Part shown: positions 24,476-31,907 of the stretch, piece after piece
Layout of the letters: every line of letters begins with the position of its first letter
Position numbering within the stretch: position 1 is the first letter of the stretch
Source of the DNA: UBA826 sp045564655
GTDB lineage: Bacteria > Chloroflexota > Dehalococcoidia > Lucifugimonadales > UBA826
Length of the DNA stretch: 64,000 nt
Assembly (NCBI GenBank): GCA_045564655.1
Contig: JBJLGX010000020.1
Coordinates: 130,332-194,331, forward strand
Direction of reading: 5' to 3'
Program-made: the position numbers and the translations under genes
Notes under the pieces: generated by a model
What the model was told of the DNA's origin: nothing
What the model saw: only the letters and a program-made list of their open reading frames with translations
Database searches by the model: none

Positions 24476-26161
24476 TTGAAAAAACAAGACTTTGTTGTCC
24501 GCTTCGCTGGCGAAGGTGGTCAAGGTGTTGTAACTTCTGCTGAAGGATTGGCTCAAGCAATGGCCCAGTCTGGTTATAATGTCCAGACTTTTTCAACTTT
24601 CCCATCTCAGATACGTGGAGGGCCAACATGGACCCAAACAAGAGTTGCTACCAGTAAAGTTCATAGCTCAGGTGATTATTTAGACGTATTAGTTGCATTT
24701 AATGAATATGCTTACATCAACCATAAAGATGATGTAGGTCCTGATGGTGTTGTAGTTTACAATTCAGGTGAATTCTCTATAGATGATTCTGAACATGTAT
24801 TAGGAATGGACTTTGATGATTTGGCGAAGCAAACAGGAAACAATAGAGCTGCTAACTTTGTTGTGATGGGAGCATTGTCACAACTGGTTGGGCTACCCTT
24901 AAAAGTTTTGGAAGAATTTAATAGACAGCGCTATACTCGTGGGCGAGATTCAGACCAACAGATTATTGACTCAAACAATATGGCTCTTTCATTAGGGTCT
25001 CAAGAAGCATCTCAGAGTGGATTTACTTTGGGAGAGCTTGAAAACCCTGATACTAATGATCATGAACAAATTCTTGTTAATGGGAATCTTGCTGTCTGTT
25101 TAGGCGCTACAGCTGCAGGGTTAGATACATTTATCGGATATCCCATTTCTCCGGCTACACCAATATTGCTTTGGATGGAACAAAATTTAGTTGGCCCAGG
25201 TAAATTTGTTTATCAGTCAACTTCAGAAATCGAATCCATAACAAGCATAATTGGAGCAGGGTATGCGGGCAAAAAAGCAATGACTAGTACCGCAGGGCCG
25301 GGCTTTTCCCTAATGGGTGAAGGGTTGGGGTTGGCTTGGATGGCCGAAATACCTCTTGTTGTTGTTAATGTACAACGTGGAGGCCCGTCTACAGGACTAC
25401 CTACAAAAACTGAACAGTCTGATTTGTTAACAGCACTATATCCTGGTCATGGGGATGTGAAACTCCCTGTTATTGCACCTGGAACTGTAGAAGAATGTTT
25501 TTATGCAGGGGCTATGGCAGTTAATTGGGCTGAAAGATATCAAGGACCAGTTGTCTTATTAAGTGAGATGGCTATGGCAGAGAGAAGGCAGAATATTCCT
25601 AAACCATCAATTGATGATTTGCTTATAGATGAGAGAAATATATATGACGGTGATAATGGATATCATCGTTATGATGGCTATGAATTATCACCAATGCCTA
25701 TACCGGGAGGGCCAGGTAGTTACGTTGCTAACGGTAGTGAGCATGATGCTATGGGCGATACTACACATTTACCGGCTAGGCACATACAAATGACTGAGAG
25801 GAGATTTAGTAAACTAAGCCTCCTAAATGATGGTACGTATGAATCAGATAACGAAGACGCAGAAATTTTGATAGTTCCTTGGGGTGGATCTAAAGGCCCT
25901 GCTTATGAAGCATACGAACAACTTAAAAAAGATAAGGTAGATATTGGATGGATGTACACAATGTATATTCACCCAATGCCCGAGAAAATGTTAGAGATGC
26001 TACGGAGTAAGAAATTAGTTATTGTTCCTGAACTTAATTATATGGGGCAGTATTCTTCAGTATTGAGATCAGATAGTATTAATGCAGTTTCAATAACTCA
26101 ATATACAGGATTACCATTTAAGGTTAATAGTTTAGTAGAAAAGATTAAAGCTTTGATATAA
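24476..26161 (+). CDS. korA: 2-oxoacid:ferredoxin oxidoreductase, fused gamma-alpha subunit
   Basis: Oxidatively decarboxylates a 2-oxoacid (2-oxoglutarate most likely) to acyl-CoA, reducing ferredoxin, together with the beta subunit downstream. 561 aa from TTG, with GGAGGAA just upstream. Residues about 1-185 form the gamma domain (RFAGEGGQGVVTSAEGLA, FPSQIRGGPTW). Residues about 195-561 form the alpha pyrimidine-binding domain (NGNLAVCLGATAAGLD, YPISPATPI, TSTAGPGFSLMGEGLG, QRGGPSTGLPTKTEQSDL). The fused gamma-alpha arrangement with a separate TPP subunit is the KorAB type. The exact substrate cannot be read from sequence. Confidence 0.92.
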   Translation: MKKQDFVVRFAGEGGQGVVTSAEGLAQAMAQSGYNVQTFSTFPSQIRGGPTWTQTRVATSKVHSSGDYLDVLVAFNEYAYINHKDDVGPDGVVVYNSGEFSIDDSEHVLGMDFDDLAKQTGNNRAANFVVMGALSQLVGLPLKVLEEFNRQRYTRGRDSDQQIIDSNNMALSLGSQEASQSGFTLGELENPDTNDHEQILVNGNLAVCLGATAAGLDTFIGYPISPATPILLWMEQNLVGPGKFVYQSTSEIESITSIIGAGYAGKKAMTSTAGPGFSLMGEGLGLAWMAEIPLVVVNVQRGGPSTGLPTKTEQSDLLTALYPGHGDVKLPVIAPGTVEECFYAGAMAVNWAERYQGPVVLLSEMAMAERRQNIPKPSIDDLLIDERNIYDGDNGYHRYDGYELSPMPIPGGPGSYVANGSEHDAMGDTTHLPARHIQMTERRFSKLSLLNDGTYESDNEDAEILIVPWGGSKGPAYEAYEQLKKDKVDIGWMYTMYIHPMPEKMLEMLRSKKLVIVPELNYMGQYSSVLRSDSINAVSITQYTGLPFKVNSLVEKIKALI

Positions 26162-26189
26162 AATATTTAGTTATGAGGTATACAGAATT

Positions 26190-27056
26190 ATGACTCTTAA
26201 AAATCCAGAATATGATTTCAAATGGTGCCCCGGATGTGGGGATTTTGGAGTTAGAAGAGGCTTAGAAGGTGCTTTTGAGAAATATATTGTTGAGAATGAG
26301 CATCCTGTAGAAAATTCTGTTGTTGTGGCAGGGATAGGCTGTTCTGGAAATATGGTACATATGTTGGAGAAGCACCAACCTTTTGGAATACATGGAATAC
26401 ATGGGAGATCGCTACCTATTGCAATGGGAATTAAAATGGGTAACCCAGATCTAAATGTTGTGGTCGTTGCTGGAGATGGAGATTTTTTGGGTATTGGTGC
26501 AGAGCATATAGCTCCGCAAGCAATGCGTAATTTGAATATTACGGCTATTGTTATGGACAATGGAGTTTATGGGTTAACTAAAGGACAAAGTTCCCCTACT
26601 ACAGATCTTGGTGTTATAACGAGCTCGACTCCTTACGGCAAAATGGAAGAAAAAACTCATCCTTTGAGATCATATATGACTATGGGGGTTTCTTTCATTG
26701 CATCTGTTATATCTAATAAAGTTAAAGATATGTCTGATATGATGTTTCAAGCCATGAATCATCAAGGATTTTCCATTGTGCACGTTCAATCTCCTTGCAC
26801 AGAGTATAATAATACCTACGAGGCTTTGAAAGGGAGTAAATCAAAAGGAATAGATCCTCTTGCATATACCATACCTGAAGGTCATGACCCTGAAGATGCC
26901 CAAGCGGCACAAGATTTAGTTGATGCTGATGGCATACCGGTAGGAATAATATATAAAGATACTAGTAGAGCGACTTTTGACCAAAAATTGTCACAAACTA
27001 CAGGGTCTAAATCAATGAAAACCGTTGAAGACTTTATGGGTCAATATTCTATATAG
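26190..27056 (+). CDS. korB: 2-oxoacid:ferredoxin oxidoreductase, beta subunit (TPP-binding)
   Basis: Thiamine-diphosphate and [4Fe-4S] subunit of the oxidoreductase. 288 aa. It opens with KWCPGCGDFGV, has GIGCSGN, HGRSLPIAMG, and the TPP motif starting GDGDFLGIGAEH and ending MDNGVYGLTKGQ, which is the usual 2-oxoacid:ferredoxin beta signature. It follows korA after 28 nt with GAGGT as Shine-Dalgarno. The stop is 2 nt from the end of the convergent MaoC gene. Confidence 0.94.
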   Translation: MTLKNPEYDFKWCPGCGDFGVRRGLEGAFEKYIVENEHPVENSVVVAGIGCSGNMVHMLEKHQPFGIHGIHGRSLPIAMGIKMGNPDLNVVVVAGDGDFLGIGAEHIAPQAMRNLNITAIVMDNGVYGLTKGQSSPTTDLGVITSSTPYGKMEEKTHPLRSYMTMGVSFIASVISNKVKDMSDMMFQAMNHQGFSIVHVQSPCTEYNNTYEALKGSKSKGIDPLAYTIPEGHDPEDAQAAQDLVDADGIPVGIIYKDTSRATFDQKLSQTTGSKSMKTVEDFMGQYSI

Positions 27057-27058
27057 TA

Positions 27059-27493
27059 TTATAAGCTTTTTGAAGGCAATGATATTTTTGCTGATCCAGG
27101 TGTAGTTACTTTACCTTCATGAGTTTCAAGTCTTATGTCACACTCTATTATGTTTTCTCCGTTTTCAACATATTTTTTAGTGACATTTCCTTTTGCAAAA
27201 ACCGGAGTTCCCGGTATATCCATAGCTCTATATTGGACGGTTAGTCTTTTTAATTTTCCTTCTAAACCCATAAAGTCAGTCATGAGTTGACCGAGGAAAG
27301 CATTTTTTAAAGCTCCATGTAAAATGACGTCAGGAAGATTATTTGATAAAGCAAAAGATTTATCATAATGGATTTGATAGTAGTCACCAGACGCCCCTGC
27401 ATATTTAACTAACTGCTGAGTCGTAGGATCTTTTTGTAATGTTGGTATATTATCGCCTATATTTATGTCTTCATAGTAATTTTGGATTGTCAT
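27059..27493 (-). CDS. MaoC-like hot-dog dehydratase, catalytic-type subunit
   Basis: 144-aa single hot-dog protein. The hydratase-2 active-site motif is present as ASGDYYQIHYDKSFA (Asp and His), and LHGALKNAFLGQL matches the following helix. This is the pattern of (R)-specific enoyl-CoA hydratases and of the catalytic partner in two-subunit MaoC dehydratases such as mycobacterial HadB. It lies 24 nt downstream of its partner gene. The substrate, an acyl-thioester, is inferred. Confidence 0.85.
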   Translation of the reverse strand: MTIQNYYEDINIGDNIPTLQKDPTTQQLVKYAGASGDYYQIHYDKSFALSNNLPDVILHGALKNAFLGQLMTDFMGLEGKLKRLTVQYRAMDIPGTPVFAKGNVTKKYVENGENIIECDIRLETHEGKVTTPGSAKISLPSKSL

Positions 27494-27517
27494 TTTAGAC
27501 TCCTATTGGATTGTGTT

Positions 27518-27994
27518 CTACTTAGGGTCATAGGATATTGATGTTGTACGTTGGATGGCGACTATTTTATTAAACTGGTTAACATATTTCTTCTCATTAA
27601 TCATAATTAACATATTTCCTAGTTTGCCATCTCTTTCTTGTAAATCTGATAAATATTTTGTTACAGTAATCAAATCTCCAGGACGAATTTCTTCAAAATA
27701 TTCCCATTCACTGCCACCATCTACGACGGCAGAATATGGGCTCTCAATTTTTGCTTTGCCTGTACTCGGACCGAGAAACCCATCTATAGAACGTAAAAAT
27801 GTTGGAGGAGCAATTATTCCTCCAAATTTAGTATTCCTAGCAACTTCTTCATCACTGTAAATTGGATTCGTATCTCCGATTGCCTCTGCAAATTTAATTA
27901 TTGCACCTTTTTCAATCTCTTTTGTAACAGGTTCAGATTCAATTCCTATTGCATCTTTTAATTCTTTTGTTATAGCTGATTTTTTGTCGGACAC
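27518..27994 (-). CDS. MaoC N-terminal-type hot-dog protein, partner subunit
   Basis: 158-aa protein of the FAS1-like/MaoC N-terminal dehydratase group. The motif AIGDTNPIYSDEE matches the hydratase helix, but the catalytic His is Tyr, as is normal in the non-catalytic subunit (HadA/HadC type). GGIIAPPTFLRS and GSEWEYFEEIRPGD are further family marks. With the next gene it should form a heterodimeric dehydratase acting on 3-hydroxyacyl-thioesters. ATG with AGGAGG upstream (minus strand, near 28005). Confidence 0.85.
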   Translation of the reverse strand: MSDKKSAITKELKDAIGIESEPVTKEIEKGAIIKFAEAIGDTNPIYSDEEVARNTKFGGIIAPPTFLRSIDGFLGPSTGKAKIESPYSAVVDGGSEWEYFEEIRPGDLITVTKYLSDLQERDGKLGNMLIMINEKKYVNQFNKIVAIQRTTSISYDPK

Positions 27995-28057
27995 AATTCC
28001 TCCTAAAAATTTAACATTTGATTATGTCAGAATGAGAAGATTATATAACATTAGAGC

Positions 28058-30268
28058 TTATATTTTTTTAAGATTAGACATTCCTGCCATTAATTTTTTT
28101 ATTCCTACGTCATTTTTAAATGTAATAGTTAATTTGTAATCATTTCCAGATACTTCAGAACTTATAATTATGCCATCTCCAAATTTTGGGTGATTGACTT
28201 TATCTCCATCATTAAATAGCACTTGATTTTTTTTAGGTTCATTTACTTTGCGTATTATTTTACGAATAGGAGACTTTTTAGGTATTGGATTATTTGTTGA
28301 TATGTCAATATCATTAATTGGTTTTATTAAGTCCGAAGGTATTTCGTGTAGGAATCTTGAAGGAATGCTTGGTTCTGTTGATCCACGGAAACCTCGTCTA
28401 CTAGCCTTGCTGACATATAACTGTTTTTTTGCTCGAGTGATTCCTACATAGCAAAGGCGACGCTCCTCTTCTAATTCTGAGGGGTCACCTGTTTCTATTG
28501 ACCGGATGTGAGGTAATAAGCCTTCTTCCATTCCTGCAATGAAAACTGTTGAAAATTCTAATCCTTTTGCTTGATGTAATGTTATTAATGTTATTAGATC
28601 GGATTCAGATTCATAAGTGTCGACATCACTTACTAATGCAATACTTTCTAAGAAGTTTGATAACCCTTCGTGTATATTAATTTCTTCATAAGGTTTAGTG
28701 GAACTTTTATATTCTTCTATATTTTCAAATTTTTCCTCTGATTTTTCGTCAGAATCAATAGCATCTATTAGCCCTGTGATTTTCATTGTAATTGTGATTA
28801 ATCTCGAAATTGAGATCTCATCTGAGTTTAATTCGCGCTGTATGCTTGTAATTATTTTGTAAAAATCAGATATTGATGACAAGGCCCTTTTGCCTAATTG
28901 GATTCCCATATTTGCATCATTAGAATTTGATTGACCTAAAAGCGTTATTGCAGCGAATAACGATATGTTATTTGAATCAGCTATTCGTCTTATTTCATTA
29001 ACTGTACGTTGTCCCATTCCACGTGTAGGAGTGTTAACAATTCGCTCTAAACTGACATCATCATCAGAATTTAATATGACTCTCAAGTAAGCAGTCAGGT
29101 CTTTAATTTCTTTTCGTTGATAGAATTTAATTCCTCCGACTATTTGATAAGGGACTCCAAATTTCTGGCATGCCATTTCAAATGAGCGTGATTGGGCATT
29201 AACGCGATACATAATAGCAATATCTTGTAGATTTGAATTTTTAGCGTTTTTAAGTGTAATTATTTCACGGATTATTTTTCTTGCTTCTTCCTCTTCATTG
29301 TAGGCATCAACAAGTAAAATAGGGGTTCCTGTTTTGTTATTTGTCCATAAATCCTTGTCGACTCTTTTTGAATTATTATTTATTAAGTTTTTGGCTGCAT
29401 CTAGGATTGTTTTACTAGATCTGTAGTTTTCTTCTAGGGTTATTATTTTAGCTTTTGGGAAATCATCCTTAAAACTTAATATGTTACGGATATCGGCATT
29501 TCTCCAAGAATAGATAGATTGGTCAGGATCTCCTACAACACATAAATTATGACTATTTGCAGATAGTTGTTTTGCAATTTCATATTGTGCAATGTTTGTA
29601 TCTTGAAATTCGTCTATCATTAGGTATTGGAATCGCTCTTGGTAATGATTTAATACAGTTGAATTTTGCTTAAAAAGCAAATGTGTCTTTAATAGCAAAT
29701 CATCAAAGTCTAAGCCTCCACTATTTTCAATAATATCGGTATATCTTTCAAATATTCTCGCAACTATTTCATCGTAATAATTGGATTTAGTTTTTACGAA
29801 ACCTTCATAATTTACTAGTTGGCTTTTTGAATTTGAAATTGTAGTTAATATATTTCTCGCTGAGAATTTTTTAGAATCTATATTATTTTCGTCCATACTT
29901 TTTTTTATTACAGAGAGTTGATCTGCATCATCGAATACAACGAATTCTTTGCTTATCCCAATTGATTCTCCATGCTGTCTTAGTACCATAGCGCAAAATG
30001 CATGAAATGTTTTTGTTGTTAATCCTAAGCTGTCATTGCCTAATATAGATTTAATGCGATCCTGCATTTCATTTGCAGCTTTGTTAGTAAAAGTTACTGC
30101 AGCAATTTTATAAGGACTAACATTTTGATTCTGTATTAGATATGCAATTCGACTAGTTATGACTCTTGTTTTACCACTTCCGGGTCCTGCAATAATTAGT
30201 ATAGGTCCTTCAGTTGTTGAAACAGCGTCTAATTGAGAATTGTTAAGTGATTTTATAAATTCAGTCAT
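28058..30268 (-). CDS. pcrA: UvrD/PcrA-type ATP-dependent DNA helicase
   Basis: Superfamily 1A 3'-5' helicase in repair and replication-conflict resolution. 736 aa. Motif I GPGSGKTRVI, Ia AVTFTNKAANEM, II LMIDEFQDTN, III VVGDPDQSIYSWR, IV ITLEENYRSS, V LITLHQAKGLEF, VI RRLCYVGITRAKKQLYVS. A C-terminal segment with VNHPKFGDGIIIS is the Tudor-like RNA-polymerase-contact domain seen in PcrA. The symbol pcrA rather than uvrD is chosen on that tail. A solo gene before speD. Confidence 0.92.
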   Translation of the reverse strand: MTEFIKSLNNSQLDAVSTTEGPILIIAGPGSGKTRVITSRIAYLIQNQNVSPYKIAAVTFTNKAANEMQDRIKSILGNDSLGLTTKTFHAFCAMVLRQHGESIGISKEFVVFDDADQLSVIKKSMDENNIDSKKFSARNILTTISNSKSQLVNYEGFVKTKSNYYDEIVARIFERYTDIIENSGGLDFDDLLLKTHLLFKQNSTVLNHYQERFQYLMIDEFQDTNIAQYEIAKQLSANSHNLCVVGDPDQSIYSWRNADIRNILSFKDDFPKAKIITLEENYRSSKTILDAAKNLINNNSKRVDKDLWTNNKTGTPILLVDAYNEEEEARKIIREIITLKNAKNSNLQDIAIMYRVNAQSRSFEMACQKFGVPYQIVGGIKFYQRKEIKDLTAYLRVILNSDDDVSLERIVNTPTRGMGQRTVNEIRRIADSNNISLFAAITLLGQSNSNDANMGIQLGKRALSSISDFYKIITSIQRELNSDEISISRLITITMKITGLIDAIDSDEKSEEKFENIEEYKSSTKPYEEINIHEGLSNFLESIALVSDVDTYESESDLITLITLHQAKGLEFSTVFIAGMEEGLLPHIRSIETGDPSELEEERRLCYVGITRAKKQLYVSKASRRGFRGSTEPSIPSRFLHEIPSDLIKPINDIDISTNNPIPKKSPIRKIIRKVNEPKKNQVLFNDGDKVNHPKFGDGIIISSEVSGNDYKLTITFKNDVGIKKLMAGMSNLKKI

Positions 30269-30310
30269 TGTTTAAATAAGATTAGTATACGAATAAAGGG
30301 TTTTTTTAGG

Positions 30311-30664
30311 TTATTCATTTTCTAATCCTCTGTCTAGTCGTATTATTCGGGAATTTTGAGGTTCTAACCCATTAATTATAATATCTTTCGACTTTTCTAT
30401 ATCAAAACTTTCTCCACAAGAAAATATATCTACAGCGGCATATGAATATTCTGGCCAAGTGTGTATAGATATGTGAGATTCCGCTATTGAAACTATTCCA
30501 GTAACCCCCACAGGATTAAATTTGTGAAATGATTCACCTACTATTGTGGCTCCTGATTCAATCGCAGATTTAATTAGTAAGTCTTTTATAAAATCTATAT
30601 CATCAAGTATATTGTCATTACAGTTTTCTAAATCTAGTAATATTTGTATTCCTAAAAGTTTCAA
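30311..30664 (-). CDS. speD: S-adenosylmethionine decarboxylase proenzyme
   Basis: Makes decarboxylated SAM for spermidine synthesis. 117 aa, the short bacterial/archaeal class 1B form. The self-cleavage site is AESHISIHTWPEYSYAAVD; processing between Glu 62 and Ser 63 gives the pyruvoyl group, and Cys 83 (FSCG) is the conserved proton donor. No spermidine synthase lies nearby in the window. SAM comes from metK at 42277-43485. Confidence 0.95.
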   Translation of the reverse strand: MKLLGIQILLDLENCNDNILDDIDFIKDLLIKSAIESGATIVGESFHKFNPVGVTGIVSIAESHISIHTWPEYSYAAVDIFSCGESFDIEKSKDIIINGLEPQNSRIIRLDRGLENE

Positions 30665-30715
30665 TATTTATTTACCTAATAATTGTTTATATCATTAATT
30701 CGATTATAACTTAGC

Positions 30716-31879
30716 TTATGGATCTTTTCTTTTTGAATCTAAAATTTGTAGAAATTCGTTATGACTTTTGACTTTTGATATTGATTTTATAAATTCCCCT
30801 ACAGTTTCAAAATAACTTCGATATTCTTTCATTTCATCTCCAATTGGATTTGTCGAACTTGGAGAATCAGCATAGTTACCATGAAATGCAAAATATGCTT
30901 GGTTTATTTTTCTGATTTGATAACCTTCCTCTTGAAGTTCAATAGTTACATTACTCATTAATTGTTCGGCTTCTGTAATTTTTCCTTGATCAAGGAATTC
31001 GTTGACTTGCAATCTGGTTTTTTTAAGAGTTTCATAAAAACTAGACGTGTCTTTTTTTATTTGTGTAATTTTAGATGGATCTTGAATCATTCCGCCTATG
31101 GATTTAAATGCCATATCACCTAATTCATCACCTGCAATGTTAGCTGCAGTTTCATTTAGTATTATCATTTGATTTGAATCCCACATATTTTGCCCTAAAG
31201 GATGTAAGATCCAATAATTATGTAACCATTCGTGTGATGCTGTTTGCAACAAATTTCTTAAAGAGCCTTTATCAGATACAAATGCAGGATATGTTCCTAA
31301 TCCGCCTAGTCTATCAACAAGAGCGGAAGTCTTTCCGTCGGATTCAACGATTGTTTCTATTTCTATTTTTTCTGATTCAGTTATGTTATTAGATATTAAT
31401 TTGCTAGCTGAAAAATAAATCCTATCTCTAGGGGATGTGACAACAATACCAGGCGGAGAATCTAATTTGAAATCGGTTGGGGGTATTAAAATATTAAATG
31501 GAATCCCTAAATTTTCTTCAACTAATACATTACTTATGATTGATTCTATCGATTCTTCTGTTCTAGCGCGTAGAGATGTGAGTCGTTTTTCTAATTTAGT
31601 TTTTTCTTCTGCACTTAATTCTTGGTTACTGTTTTTTAATTTATTACTCGTTATGAGATATTCATTTATTAGGTTTATTCGTTCTTTATCAGTTGGTTTA
31701 TTTCCAGGAAAACTTTCCCACGCTAAATGTAACCATTTATTTGGGAGATTTTTAATTTCCCACCAGAATATGGAAAAGTTATGTTTTTCGGTTGCTTGGT
31801 CTAAATATGATTGACGTGAATAATCTGAGTTAGATGTAATTATAAAAATTGCTATTAATACTACAATGAGCCATTTCAT
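30716..31879 (-). CDS. Secreted or membrane-anchored zinc metalloprotease-like protein (HExxH)
   Basis: 387 aa. The N-terminus (MKWLIVVLIAIFIITSNS) is an uncleaved anchor or signal peptide. The centre carries HEWLH (216-220) and, 23 residues on, LNETAANIAGDELGD (Glu 243), which fits a gluzincin-type HExxH...E zinc site. The rest is helical and charged, with no recognisable named domain. The family was not identified. It is encoded 28 nt downstream of the collagen-like lipoprotein on the same strand, so the two are probably co-transcribed and both act outside the membrane. The target is unknown. Confidence 0.7.
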   Translation of the reverse strand: MKWLIVVLIAIFIITSNSDYSRQSYLDQATEKHNFSIFWWEIKNLPNKWLHLAWESFPGNKPTDKERINLINEYLITSNKLKNSNQELSAEEKTKLEKRLTSLRARTEESIESIISNVLVEENLGIPFNILIPPTDFKLDSPPGIVVTSPRDRIYFSASKLISNNITESEKIEIETIVESDGKTSALVDRLGGLGTYPAFVSDKGSLRNLLQTASHEWLHNYWILHPLGQNMWDSNQMIILNETAANIAGDELGDMAFKSIGGMIQDPSKITQIKKDTSSFYETLKKTRLQVNEFLDQGKITEAEQLMSNVTIELQEEGYQIRKINQAYFAFHGNYADSPSSTNPIGDEMKEYRSYFETVGEFIKSISKVKSHNEFLQILDSKRKDP

Positions 31880-31907
31880 ATTTGTTTTTTTGACAGAACA
31901 ACTGTCA

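Noticed and set aside
31891..31907. TGACAG/CTGTCA hairpin between the lipoprotein and protease genes as a terminator
   Set aside because: In the direction of transcription it is followed by an A-run, not a U-run; the 28-nt gap fits co-transcription.
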